Part shown: positions 35,752 to 44,433 of the stretch, piece after piece
How positions within the stretch are numbered: position 1 is the first letter of the stretch
Layout of the letters: each line of letters starts with the position of its first letter
Assembly: GCA_029211145.1 (NCBI GenBank)
Contig: JARGEQ010000104.1
Location: forward strand, 24,776-88,775
Length of the DNA: 64,000 nt
Direction of reading: 5' to 3'
From: Marinimicrococcus flavescens
Lineage (GTDB): Bacteria > Pseudomonadota > Alphaproteobacteria > Geminicoccales > Geminicoccaceae
Made by a program: the position numbers and the translations under genes
Notes under the pieces: model-generated
What the model saw: only the letters and a program-made list of their open reading frames with translations
The model's database searches: none
Told to the model about the DNA's origin: nothing

Positions 35752-38481
35752 TCATTCGGCGGGCGCGGTGGCTGCATGCAGCCCGCGCTCGGTCTCGTAG
35801 AGCTCGCCGCCCTTGCGGGTGTAGACCGCCCAGGTGACGAAGGCGCAGACCAGGTAGAAGACCATGAAGCCCCACAAGGCCGCCTGCGGGCCGCCGGTCA
35901 GTGCTATCGAGGAGCCATAGGCCTTGGGAATGAAGAAGGCGCCGTAGGCGGCGATCGCCGAGGTGAAGGCGATGATGGCCGCCGATTCGCGCTCCGCCTG
36001 GCGGAGCTGGTCGCGGGCGCCGAGCTCGGGCATCAGGCGGGGCACCTCCCGGCGCATGATGATCGGGATCATCTGGAAGGTAGAGGCGTTGCCCACGCCG
36101 GTGGCGAGGAACAGCACCATGAACATCGCGAAGAAGCCCCAGAACGCCCCCGGCTGCTCCTTGATGCCGAGGAACCAGAGCACGCCGGCCACCGCCGCGA
36201 TCATCAGCCCGAAGGTCCAGAACGTGACCCGCGCGCCGCCGTAGCGGTCGGAGATCCAGCCCGTGGCGGCGCGCGAGAGCGCACCCACCAGCGGCCCCAG
36301 AAAGACGAGCTTGAGGGAGTCCACCTCGGGGAACTGGGTCTTGGCCAGGAGCGGGAAGCCCGCCGAGTAGCCGATGAACGAGCCGAACGTGCCGGTATAG
36401 AGCAGGCACATGATCCAGTTGTGCTTGCGCTGGAAGATCACTGCCTGCTCGCGGAACGAGGCCCTTGCGCTGGCGATGTCGTTCATCCCGCTCCAGGCGG
36501 CGAGGGTGGCAAGGATCAGGAACGGGACCCAGACAAAGCCCGCATTCTGCACCCACAACATGCTGCCGTCGGAAAGTGCTGCCGGCTCGCCGCCGATGGC
36601 GCCGAACACGCCGGCGGTGATCACCAGCGGCACGAGGAACTGCATCACGCTCACGCCCAGATTGCCGAGCCCGGCATTGAGCGCCAGCGCGTTGCCCTTT
36701 TGCGCCTTGGGAAAGAAGAAGGAGATATTGGCCATCGAGGAGGCAAAGTTGCCGCCGCCAAGGCCGCATAGCAGGGCCAGCACAAGGAAGATCAGATAAG
36801 GGGTGCCGGGGTCCTGCACCGCGTAGCCGATGCCGAAAGCGGGCACCAGCAGGGAGGCGGTGGAAAGCGTGGTCCACAGCCGCCCGCCGAAGATCGGCAC
36901 CATGAAGGAATAGAAGATCCGCAGCGTGGCGCCGGAAACGCCGGGCAGGGCTGCCAGCCAGAAGAGCTGGTCGGTGGTGTAGGTGAAGCCGATGGAAGGC
37001 AGCTTGGCCACGACCACGCTCCACACCATCCAGACCGAGAAGGCCAGCAAGAGGCAGGGGATCGAGATCCACAGATTGCGCTTGGCGATCCGGCTGCCGG
37101 TGTTCACCCAGAAGCTGTCGTCCTCGGGCCGCCAGTCTTCGAGGATGCGCGGCGGCCGGCCGTGGATCGCGGGCTTGTGGATCGTCTGCAGCTCGGGGAA
37201 GGACGGCAGGGCCTCGACGACGGCGCCGGCGGCCGCCCGCTCCATGGCGCGGATCGAGAAATGCATCCACGCGAGCGAGGCCGCGACCACCAGGAACAGC
37301 AGGGCAAAGGAGCTGGTCCACACGCCGGTGAGATCGAGCAGCACGCCGAAGATGATCGGCAGCACGAAGCCGCCCAGCCCGCCGATCATGCCGACGAGGC
37401 CGCCCACCGCACCGACATGCCCGGGATAGTAGACGGGGATGTGCTTGTAGACCGCAGCCTTGCCCAGCGACATGAAGAAGCCGAGCGTGAAGATGACGGC
37501 CAGGAAGGGCAGCAGGCCCATGCTGGTCGAGAAGATAATGGGCCCGTGGATGCCGTGGATGATGTAGTCGGTCTCGGGATATGAGAGCATGAAGAGGCAG
37601 ATCAGCGAGAAGCCGAACGTCCAGTACATGACTGTCCGCGCACCGCGCCGGTCGGCCAGATGGCCGCCATAGGCGCGAAACAGCGAGGCCGGCACCGAGA
37701 AGAAGGCGGCCAGCATGCCGGCCATGCGGATGTCGACGCCGTAGACGCCCACCAGATAGTGCGGCAGCCACAGCGCCAGGGCCACGAACCCGCCGAAGAC
37801 GAAGAAGTAGTAGAGCGAGAACCGCCACACCTGCTGGTTCTTCAGGGGCTCGAGCTGGAGGAAGGTGCTTTGGGCTTTCTCGCCCCGCTCGCGCCGGCGG
37901 CGCAGTGCCGGATCGTCCTTGGTGGTGAACCAGAACACCGCCGCCGTCACCAGCAGCGCCACCGCCCAGACCTGCGCCACCACGGTCCAGCCGAAGGCCA
38001 CCATGACAAAGGGGGCGAGGAACTTGGTGACGGCCGCACCGACATTGCCGGCGCCGAAAATGCCCAGGGCGGTTCCCTGCTGCTCCGTTGGATACCAGCG
38101 CGAGACATAGGCGACGCCCACCGCGAACGAGCCGCCGGCAAGCCCGACGCCCAGTGCCGCAAGCAGCATCATCTCGTAGCTCTGGGCCCAGGACAGCAGG
38201 AAGGTGGCGATCGCCGCCAGCACCATCACGGCGACAAACACGACCCGCCCGCCATGCTGGTCGCTCCAGATGCCCAGCACGAGACGCGAGAGCGAGCCGG
38301 TGAGGATCGGCGTGCCGATCAGCAGGCCGAACTGCGCCTCGCTGAGCCCGAGGTCGTTCTTGATCTGCACGCCTAGGATCGAGAAAATCGTCCAGACGGC
38401 GAAGCACACGGTAAAGGCGACGGTGCTGAGCCAGAGCGCTCTGCTTTGCTCGCCGTGGGTAACGCCGTCCAGCTCACGCAT
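35752..38481 (-). CDS. narK: Fused NarK1-NarK2 nitrate/nitrite transporter
   Basis: A 909-residue protein made of two complete MFS transporters of about 430 and 450 residues. The first half starts LWLSTVAFTVCFAVWTIFSILGVQIKNDLGLSEAQFGLL (NarK1, nitrate/proton symport-like). The second starts NLWISIPCLLLAFSVWMVWSVVVAKLPSIGF (NarK2, nitrate/nitrite antiport-like). Both contain glycine-rich nitrate signature stretches (GNVGAAVTKFLAPF; GLGGGNFASSMANISFFFPKAQKGNALALNAGLGNLG). Such fusions are known from Paracoccus and relatives. The ATG at 38481 is chosen because homology begins there; GGAGG lies 11 nt upstream. The open frame to 38577 runs through an FNR box and is not coding. Confidence 0.95.
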   Translation of the reverse strand: MRELDGVTHGEQSRALWLSTVAFTVCFAVWTIFSILGVQIKNDLGLSEAQFGLLIGTPILTGSLSRLVLGIWSDQHGGRVVFVAVMVLAAIATFLLSWAQSYEMMLLAALGVGLAGGSFAVGVAYVSRWYPTEQQGTALGIFGAGNVGAAVTKFLAPFVMVAFGWTVVAQVWAVALLVTAAVFWFTTKDDPALRRRRERGEKAQSTFLQLEPLKNQQVWRFSLYYFFVFGGFVALALWLPHYLVGVYGVDIRMAGMLAAFFSVPASLFRAYGGHLADRRGARTVMYWTFGFSLICLFMLSYPETDYIIHGIHGPIIFSTSMGLLPFLAVIFTLGFFMSLGKAAVYKHIPVYYPGHVGAVGGLVGMIGGLGGFVLPIIFGVLLDLTGVWTSSFALLFLVVAASLAWMHFSIRAMERAAAGAVVEALPSFPELQTIHKPAIHGRPPRILEDWRPEDDSFWVNTGSRIAKRNLWISIPCLLLAFSVWMVWSVVVAKLPSIGFTYTTDQLFWLAALPGVSGATLRIFYSFMVPIFGGRLWTTLSTASLLVPAFGIGYAVQDPGTPYLIFLVLALLCGLGGGNFASSMANISFFFPKAQKGNALALNAGLGNLGVSVMQFLVPLVITAGVFGAIGGEPAALSDGSMLWVQNAGFVWVPFLILATLAAWSGMNDIASARASFREQAVIFQRKHNWIMCLLYTGTFGSFIGYSAGFPLLAKTQFPEVDSLKLVFLGPLVGALSRAATGWISDRYGGARVTFWTFGLMIAAVAGVLWFLGIKEQPGAFWGFFAMFMVLFLATGVGNASTFQMIPIIMRREVPRLMPELGARDQLRQAERESAAIIAFTSAIAAYGAFFIPKAYGSSIALTGGPQAALWGFMVFYLVCAFVTWAVYTRKGGELYETERGLHAATAPAE

Positions 38482-38563
38482 GGCTGCGGGATCCTCCCGG
38501 GACTGGCATGGCCGGCCCGTTGGCCAGCCGAGTATGCAAAAGCCCAGAAGGACGGGCGCCACC

Positions 38564-38577
38564 TTGATCTCGATCAA
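38564..38577. promoter_or_regulatory. FNR/ANR-type anaerobox upstream of the nar operon
   Basis: TTGAT-CTCG-ATCAA is an exact match to the FNR consensus TTGAT-N4-ATCAA. It is centred 90 bp upstream of the narK ATG and 125 bp upstream of the divergent oxidase operon. A -10-like CATACT lies at 38531-38536 on the minus strand, which would place the box about 46 bp before the transcript start, close to class II activator spacing. Confidence 0.85.
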
Positions 38578-38695
38578 CGATAGGTATCGGGCCGCGAGCG
38601 GGTAGGAGAGGAACCGGCCCCGCCCGGCGGCGGTTGAGACACGGACAGGCGCGCCCGCGCGCCATGGCAGCCGTCAGCCGGACGAGGAGAAACCC

Positions 38696-39724
38696 ATTAC
38701 GCCGCGCACCGAAGGGCCGGGACGGGTCGTCGCCTGTGCGCAAAAGCCGGCGCGGCTCGCGCGGGCCGGCTTGCTCCTAGTGTTTCTCGGCAGCTGCAGC
38801 GGGCGGCAGTCGGCGCTCGACCCGGCCGGCGTCGAGGCCGAGAAGATGGCCGAGCTCTTCTGGCTGATGGCCGGCGGGGCTGCCCTGATCTGGGTTCTCG
38901 TGCTCGGCACCGCCTTTTATGCCACCCGCGTCCGGCCCCGGCCGCACGGCGAGCATGTCGGGCGGATGCTGATCCTGGGTGGCGGCGTCGCGTTTCCGCT
39001 GGTCGTGCTGACGAGCCTGCTGATCTACGGCCTTGCGCTGATGCCGGAGCTGCGCGCACCCGGCGACGGGCTGAAGATCAGGGTCTCGGGCGAGCAGTGG
39101 TGGTGGCGGGTGGCCTACTACCGGCCGGGCAGCGACGCGCCCGTCCATGCCGCCAACGAGCTGCGCCTCCCGCTTGGCCAGCGGGTCGAGCTCGAGCTCG
39201 ACAGCCCCGATGTCATCCATTCCCTCTGGATCCCGCCGCTCGCGGGCAAGGTCGACATGATCCCCGGCCGGACCACGCGGCTGGTTCTGGAGCCCACGCG
39301 CACCGGCACGTTCCGCGGCGTGTGCGCCGAGTTTTGCGGTGCCTCGCACGCCTTGATGGCGTTCATGGTCGAGGTGATGGAGCCAGAGGCATTCGCGGCG
39401 TGGCTGGAATCCGAGGCCGCACCTGCCCGGCCGGCCAAAGATGCGCTCGCCCGGCAGGGCGCCGATCTTTTTCTCGAGCTGGGCTGCGGGGCCTGCCACA
39501 CGGTGCGCGGCACCGAGGCGCGCGGTCCGGTCGGACCCGACCTCACCCATGTGGGAAGCCGCCTGAGCCTCGCCGCCGGCATCATGCCCAACGAGCCCGA
39601 CGCTTTCGCCCGCTGGATCGCCGAGGCCGAGGAGATCAAGCCCGGCTCGCGCATGCCGTCCTTCAACATGCTGCCGGCACGAGAGCTCGATGCCCTGGCG
39701 GCCTGGCTCGAGAGCCTGCAATGA
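38696..39724 (+). CDS. coxB: Cytochrome c oxidase subunit II with fused cytochrome c domain
   Basis: Lipoprotein subunit II of a caa3-like haem-copper oxidase. A basic N-region is followed by the signal core AGLLLVFLGSC with lipobox Cys34. Two transmembrane helices come next, then a periplasmic CuA domain (VIHSLWIPPL; CAEFCGASHALM with both Cys, Glu, His and Met ligands) and a C-terminal cytochrome c domain (LGCGACHTV; axial Met in SRMPSF). No ATG or GTG is in frame upstream of the lipobox. The best start is an ATT at 38696, with GAGGAG (38684-38689) 6 nt away; a TTG at 38771 would leave only eight residues before the Cys. The stop overlaps the next start (ATGA). Confidence 0.88.
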   Translation: MTPRTEGPGRVVACAQKPARLARAGLLLVFLGSCSGRQSALDPAGVEAEKMAELFWLMAGGAALIWVLVLGTAFYATRVRPRPHGEHVGRMLILGGGVAFPLVVLTSLLIYGLALMPELRAPGDGLKIRVSGEQWWWRVAYYRPGSDAPVHAANELRLPLGQRVELELDSPDVIHSLWIPPLAGKVDMIPGRTTRLVLEPTRTGTFRGVCAEFCGASHALMAFMVEVMEPEAFAAWLESEAAPARPAKDALARQGADLFLELGCGACHTVRGTEARGPVGPDLTHVGSRLSLAAGIMPNEPDAFARWIAEAEEIKPGSRMPSFNMLPARELDALAAWLESLQ

Positions 39725-42249
39725 ACGAGGCCCCGGCAGGTCACGACCCGGACATGGAACGGCGGCGCGGTCAGGAGAAGCGCCTGCGCGCCGCGTGGGC
39801 GACGCCCAGGGGCTGGCGTTACTGGTCGGCGGTGAACAATACCGAGGTCGGCGTCTGGTACACCGCCACCTCCTTCGCCTTCATGCTGTTCGCCGGCGTG
39901 CTGGGGCTGCTGATCCGCGTGCAGCTTGCCGTTCCCGACAACGACTTCATGACGGGCCCCTTCTACAATCAGGTGTTCACGCTGCACGGCACGGTGATGA
40001 TGTTTCTCTTCGCCGTGCCGATCTTCGAGGCGGTGGCGATCACCATCATGCCGCAGATGCTGGCGGCAAGGGACCTGCCGTTCCCGCGGCTCTCGGCCTT
40101 CGGCTACTGGTGCTTTCTCATCGGCGGCGTCTTCGTGTGCGGCTCGATCTTCTTCGGTGCCGCACCCGACGGCGGCTGGTTCATGTACCCGCCGCTCAGC
40201 ACCGATCCCGAGCAGGCCGGGATCGGTGCCGACATCTGGCTTTTGGGCCTGAGCTTCATCGAGGTGGCGTCGATCGCCGCTGCCGTGGAGCTCATCGTCG
40301 GCACGCTCAAATGCCGCCCGCCCGGCATGCGCATCAACATGATCCCGCTCTACGCCTGGTACATCCTGGTGGTGGGCGTCATGATCGTCTTCGCCTTTCC
40401 GCCGCTGATCGCCGGCGACATCCTCTTCGAGATGGAGCGGATGTTCGACTGGCCGTTCTTCGACCCGCGCCGCGGCGGCGACCCCCTGTTGTGGCAGCAC
40501 CTCTTCTGGATCTTCGGGCACCCCGAGGTCTACATCATCTTCCTGCCCGCCATCGCGGTGGTGGCGATGATCGTGCCGACCTTCGCCCAGCGGCCGATCT
40601 TCGGCTATTCCTGGATCGTGCTGGCGGCGGTGGGCACCGGATTCCTGAGCTTTGGCCTCTGGGTCCACCACATGTTCGCCACCGGCCTGCCGGCCGTCTC
40701 GCTGGGCTTCTTCTCGGCCGCCTCGCAAGCCGTGGCGATCCCCACCGGCGTGCAGATCTTCGTCTTCATCGCGACCTTGCTGCTCGGCCGGGTGGTCTCC
40801 TCGACGCCGATGCTCTTCGTCTGGGGCACGCTGGCCGTCTTCGTCCTGGGCGGGCTCACCGGCGTCATGGTGGCGCTGGCGCCCTTCGACTGGCAGGTCC
40901 ACGACAGCCATTTCATCGTGGCCCATCTCCACTACACGCTGATCGGCGGCGGGCTCTTTCCCATCGTGGCCGGCATCTACTACTTCTTCCCGCTGGTGAG
41001 CGGCAAGAAGCTCTCCGACCGCCTGGGCAAGTGGGTCTTCTGGCTCATGTTCCTGGGCTTCAACATCGCCTTCCTGCCGATGCACGTGAGCGGCCTGCGG
41101 GGCATGCCGCGGCGCGTCTTCTCCTATCCTGAAGGACTGGGCCTCGAGAATCTGAACCTCGTCTCGACAATCGGCGCCTTCATCTTCGCCGCGGGCTTCG
41201 TCCTTCTCGTCCTCGACGTGGTGCGCCCGCGGCGCGGGCAGCCCTACGCCGACACGAACCCGTGGAATGCCGGCACGCTCGAATGGCTGATCGAGATGCC
41301 CGGCGAGAGCTGGGGCGTGCGCTCGGTGCCGCAGATAAGCAGCCGCTACCCGCTCTGGGAGCAGGAGGGCCTGGCCCGTCAGGTCGCCGAGGGCCGCTGC
41401 TACCTGCCCGATGCCGAGGAAGGACGCCGCGAGACCCTCATCACCACCACCATCGACGCCCTGCCGGTGCAGTGCCTGCGGGTGCCGGGCCCGACCTTCA
41501 TCACGCTGTGGGCCGCTGCCTTTACCGGCGGTGTCTTCGTCTTCGCCACCTTTCACTGGTGGTTCGCGACGCTGGTGAGCGGCATCCTCGGCGCCGGCGC
41601 CATCCTGCGCTGGTTGTGGACCGGCACCGCCGAGATCCCGGAAAAGCCCGCGAAGGACATCGGTCTGGGGGTGACGCTCCCGCTCTACATGTCGGGGCCG
41701 CGGTCGGTCGGCTGGTGGGCCATGTTCATCACCATGATGGGCGACATGGCGGCGTTCGCGAGCCTGATCTTCGGCTATTTCTTCTACTGGACCATCCATC
41801 CCGACTTTCCGCCGCCGGACCAGCCGGACCCCTCGGCCGGCTGGCTGGGTCTGGGGCTCGTGCTGCTGCTCGGCGCGTGGTGGCTCACGGTCCGGGCACG
41901 CGGGCGCAACGCCGCCGGCTCGCCCGGCGCCCTGCGCGGCGCTCTCGCGCTCGGCGCCGTGCTGGCCACGGCGGGCAGTGCCGCGCTGATCGCCGCCGCC
42001 TGGCTGCCGGGTCTCGACCCCACCAGCCATGTCTATCCGGCCATCGTCTGGATCCTTCTCATCTGGACGGCGGTCCACGGCATCCTGGGCGTCGTGATGC
42101 AGCTCTACTGCATCGCCGGCAGCGTCGCCGGCCGGCTCACCCCGCGTTACGACATCGACATCTGGAACGTGACGCTCTTCTGGCACTTCATGGCGCTCAC
42201 CGCCTTCCTGACCGTGGCGGTGCTGGCGCTCTTCCCGATGGCGGTCTGA
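39721..42249 (+). CDS. Cytochrome c oxidase subunit I-III fusion
   Basis: An 842-residue fusion of the catalytic subunit I (residues about 1-560) and subunit III-like helices (about 590-842). Subunit I has LHGTVMMF (low-spin haem His), WIFGHPEVYI (CuB His, cross-linked Tyr and the proton-channel Glu), WVHHMF (CuB His pair) and DSHFIVAHLHYTL (haem a3 and haem a ligands). The subunit III part has SVGWWAMFITMMGDMAAFASLIFGYFFYW. CoxA-CoxC fusions are known in caa3-type oxidases. The ATG at 39721 overlaps the coxB stop; the open frame upstream is not coding. Confidence 0.95.
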   Translation: MNEAPAGHDPDMERRRGQEKRLRAAWATPRGWRYWSAVNNTEVGVWYTATSFAFMLFAGVLGLLIRVQLAVPDNDFMTGPFYNQVFTLHGTVMMFLFAVPIFEAVAITIMPQMLAARDLPFPRLSAFGYWCFLIGGVFVCGSIFFGAAPDGGWFMYPPLSTDPEQAGIGADIWLLGLSFIEVASIAAAVELIVGTLKCRPPGMRINMIPLYAWYILVVGVMIVFAFPPLIAGDILFEMERMFDWPFFDPRRGGDPLLWQHLFWIFGHPEVYIIFLPAIAVVAMIVPTFAQRPIFGYSWIVLAAVGTGFLSFGLWVHHMFATGLPAVSLGFFSAASQAVAIPTGVQIFVFIATLLLGRVVSSTPMLFVWGTLAVFVLGGLTGVMVALAPFDWQVHDSHFIVAHLHYTLIGGGLFPIVAGIYYFFPLVSGKKLSDRLGKWVFWLMFLGFNIAFLPMHVSGLRGMPRRVFSYPEGLGLENLNLVSTIGAFIFAAGFVLLVLDVVRPRRGQPYADTNPWNAGTLEWLIEMPGESWGVRSVPQISSRYPLWEQEGLARQVAEGRCYLPDAEEGRRETLITTTIDALPVQCLRVPGPTFITLWAAAFTGGVFVFATFHWWFATLVSGILGAGAILRWLWTGTAEIPEKPAKDIGLGVTLPLYMSGPRSVGWWAMFITMMGDMAAFASLIFGYFFYWTIHPDFPPPDQPDPSAGWLGLGLVLLLGAWWLTVRARGRNAAGSPGALRGALALGAVLATAGSAALIAAAWLPGLDPTSHVYPAIVWILLIWTAVHGILGVVMQLYCIAGSVAGRLTPRYDIDIWNVTLFWHFMALTAFLTVAVLALFPMAV

Positions 42250-42251
42250 GG

Positions 42252-42632
42252 ATGACGCGCGAAACCCGCTCCCCCCGCAACAGCCTGATCGTGCTGTCCC
42301 TGGGCCCCACCATCTGGGCCGTCCATTTCCTCGCGAGCTACGTCACCGCGGCGATCTGGTGCGAGAAGGCCGGCCTCGGCGCCACGTTGTCTCCCGTGCA
42401 GCTCCTCGTGGGGATCTTCACCCTGGCAGCACTCGTCGCCATCGGCGCCCTCGGGCTGAGCGCGTGGCGCCACTGGGGCTATCTCGAGAACGAGGGGCCG
42501 CCGCACGATGCCGACACCGAGGAGGAGCGCGGCCGCTTCCTGGGCCTGGCGACGCTGCTGTTGAGCGGGCTGAGCTTCGTCGCGGTGATCTACGTGGCCC
42601 TGCCCGTGGTCTTCATCGCGGACTGCCGCTGA
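42252..42632 (+). CDS. Small membrane protein of the oxidase operon
   Basis: A 126-residue protein with three predicted helices (SLIVLSLGPTIWAVHFLASYVTAAIWC; LLVGIFTLAALVAIGALGLSA; LATLLLSGLSFVAVIYVALPVVFI) and an acidic loop. Similar unnamed proteins often sit between the fused oxidase gene and ctaG; subunit IV-like or assembly roles are possible. It starts 2 bases after the oxidase stop and overlaps ctaG by one base. Confidence 0.78.
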   Translation: MTRETRSPRNSLIVLSLGPTIWAVHFLASYVTAAIWCEKAGLGATLSPVQLLVGIFTLAALVAIGALGLSAWRHWGYLENEGPPHDADTEEERGRFLGLATLLLSGLSFVAVIYVALPVVFIADCR

Positions 42633-43267
42633 TGCGGCCGGTTGCGCTCGCCGCCGGCCTTGCCGCCCTGTTGGCTGCATGGGTCTGGCCGCTGCCGCAG
42701 CTGGGCGGCCACCTCTTCACCGGCCATATGGCGGGCCACATGACGGTGGTGGCGGTTGCCGCCCCGCTGCTGGCCGTGGCGCTCGCCGGATCGCGCCGCG
42801 ACCCGCTGTGCCGCTTGCCCGTCCTCGCCTCGCCAGTGGCGGCCTCGCTGCTCGAGTTCGTGGTGGTGTGGAGCTGGCACGCACCGGCGCTTCATGACGC
42901 TGCCCGGGCGCTGCTGGCGGTCCGTGTGGCCGAGCAGGTCTCCTTTTTGGCGGTGGCCACGCTGCTCTGGCTGTCGTCGGTCGGCGGAAACGGCCGTGCC
43001 GGGGACGCCGCTGGCGTCCTGGGCCTGCTGCTGACCTCGATGCACATGACCCTTCTGGGCGGCCTTATCGCGCTGGCGCCCCGGCAGCTCTACGCCCATG
43101 CCGGCGGTAGCGGCCTGCTGGCACCGCTCGAGGACCAGCAGCTCGGCGGCACGCTGATGCTGACCGTGGGCGGGGCGGTCTATCTGGCGGGCGGCCTGTT
43201 CCTGCTCGCCCGCCTGCTCCGCGAGGACGGCCGGATCGACTGGAGGCAGGATGCGAATAGGCATTAA
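42632..43267 (+). CDS. ctaG: CtaG-like caa3 oxidase assembly protein
   Basis: A 211-residue polytopic membrane protein of the CtaG_Caa3 family, which helps mature the copper centres of caa3 oxidases. Characteristic elements are FTGHMAGHMTVVAVAAPLLAVAL, EFVVVWSWHAPALHDAAR, LLLTSMHMTLLGGLIALAPRQLY and EDQQLGGTLMLTVGG. The many His and Met residues in helices fit a copper route. The gene begins in the TGATG overlap and ends 17 bases inside the next gene. Confidence 0.88.
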   Translation: MRPVALAAGLAALLAAWVWPLPQLGGHLFTGHMAGHMTVVAVAAPLLAVALAGSRRDPLCRLPVLASPVAASLLEFVVVWSWHAPALHDAARALLAVRVAEQVSFLAVATLLWLSSVGGNGRAGDAAGVLGLLLTSMHMTLLGGLIALAPRQLYAHAGGSGLLAPLEDQQLGGTLMLTVGGAVYLAGGLFLLARLLREDGRIDWRQDANRH

Positions 43268-44360
43268 GGAGCTCGTGCTCATCCTCGCAGCCCTGGCGGC
43301 GGGCGGCCTGCTGTTCGCATGGTCGGGGATCTTCAACATCGCCGCCAGCAGCGGCCACTGGGCGATCACCAAGTGGTTCCTGCACTACACCATGCACCAG
43401 TCGGTCGAGACCCACGCCATGGGCATCGAGACACCGCCGCTGGACGACATCGCCATGGTCCAGCGGGGTGCCGGCCACTACGCCACCGGCTGCGCGCCCT
43501 GCCACGGCGCGCCCGGCACGGAACGCTCGCCGGTGGCGCTCGAGATGACGCCGCACCCGCCCACGCTGGTGCCGCACATCGAGGTGTTCGAGCCGCGCGA
43601 GCTCTTCTGGATCGTCAAGAACGGGGTGAAATACACCGGCATGCCGGCCTGGGCCGGCCACGAACGCGATGACGAGGTGTGGTCGGTGGTGGCCTTCCTG
43701 CTGCGGCTGGACGAGCTGGATGAGGCCGGGTACCGCGAGCTGGCCCACGGAGAGGCCGCCCGGAGGGGGGAGCCGCTGGACGGGCCGGTGCTGGCGGCAC
43801 TCGGTGGCGCACCGCCCGAGCCGCTCGCCGGCTGCGCCCGCTGCCACGGACGCGACGGCAACGGCCGCGGCACCGGCGCCTTTCCCCGCCTCTCCGGCCA
43901 GAGCGAGGCCTATCTGCTGGCCTCGCTGCTGGCCTATGCGCGCGAGACCCGCAACAGCGGGATCATGACCCCTGCCGTCTCGGGCATCGGCGAGGGGGAG
44001 CTTGCGCGGCTCGCCGCCCACTACGCGCGGCAGGCGCCGCCCGACACCGGCTCCGGTCCTGCCCCTGACGAGGAGCTGGTCGAGCAGGGCCGGCGCATTG
44101 CCCGCGACGGCGTGCCGGTGGACGGGGTGCCCGCCTGCCTGTCCTGTCACGGCGAGCGGCGGCGGCCGGTCTATCCGGCCCTGGCCGGGCAACACGCGGA
44201 CTATCTCGCCGGGCAGCTCAGGCTCTTCCGGGACGGCGGGCGCGGCGGGACGCCCTTCGCGCACCTCATGGAAACCGTCGCCCGGCGACTTGACGACGGG
44301 CAGATCGAGGCGGTCTCGGCCTTTCTGGCGAGCCTGCCACCAGAGCACGCGACCCCCTGA
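43251..44360 (+). CDS. Membrane-anchored triheme cytochrome c
   Basis: A 369-residue cytochrome with an N-terminal anchor (residues 7-30) and three c-haem sites: CAPCH at 81-85, CARCH at 195-199 and CLSCH at 296-300. Candidate axial Met residues include M131 in YTGMPAW and M239. The first domain resembles class I cytochromes, while the other two resemble the diheme c4 type. In the oxidase operon it is the likely electron donor to subunit II or a link from other donors. It overlaps ctaG by 17 bp. Confidence 0.9.
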   Translation: MRIGIKELVLILAALAAGGLLFAWSGIFNIAASSGHWAITKWFLHYTMHQSVETHAMGIETPPLDDIAMVQRGAGHYATGCAPCHGAPGTERSPVALEMTPHPPTLVPHIEVFEPRELFWIVKNGVKYTGMPAWAGHERDDEVWSVVAFLLRLDELDEAGYRELAHGEAARRGEPLDGPVLAALGGAPPEPLAGCARCHGRDGNGRGTGAFPRLSGQSEAYLLASLLAYARETRNSGIMTPAVSGIGEGELARLAAHYARQAPPDTGSGPAPDEELVEQGRRIARDGVPVDGVPACLSCHGERRRPVYPALAGQHADYLAGQLRLFRDGGRGGTPFAHLMETVARRLDDGQIEAVSAFLASLPPEHATP

Positions 44361-44369
44361 CCGGAAAAT

Positions 44370-44386
44370 TTCCCCGTTGCCGGGAA
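44370..44386 (+). terminator. Weak hairpin after the oxidase operon
   Basis: TTCCC (44370-44374) pairs with GGGAA (44382-44386) around 7 nt, 10 bp after the triheme cytochrome stop. The stem is short and no U-tract follows. Confidence 0.25.
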
Positions 44387-44400
44387 GGCCGCTCGTCATT

Positions 44401-44412
44401 ATGAGCGCTTAA
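44401..44412. promoter_or_regulatory. Candidate LacI-family operator
   Basis: ATGAGCGCTTAA contains the perfect core AGCGCT around a central CG, the hallmark of LacI/PurR-type operators, with imperfect flanks. It lies 22 bp before the TTG start of the LacI-family gene, suggesting autoregulation of the whole purine operon. Confidence 0.45.
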
Positions 44413-44433
44413 CCGATTCAACGAGGGAATGGG

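Noticed and set aside
33759..35837. A 692-codon plus-strand frame opposite narG
   Set aside because: Shadow frame; narG is certain on the other strand.
38482..38577. An N-terminal extension of NarK to an ATG at 38577
   Set aside because: The extension runs through the perfect FNR box and lacks similarity to NarK; the ATG at 38481 gives the expected N-terminus.
38771..38773. TTG at 38771 as the start of subunit II
   Set aside because: It would leave only eight residues before the lipobox cysteine, with no positive N-region and no Shine-Dalgarno nearby.
39097..39720. Upstream extension of the oxidase subunit I-III frame
   Set aside because: It overlaps the coxB coding sequence in another frame; homology begins at the ATG at 39721, which overlaps the coxB stop.
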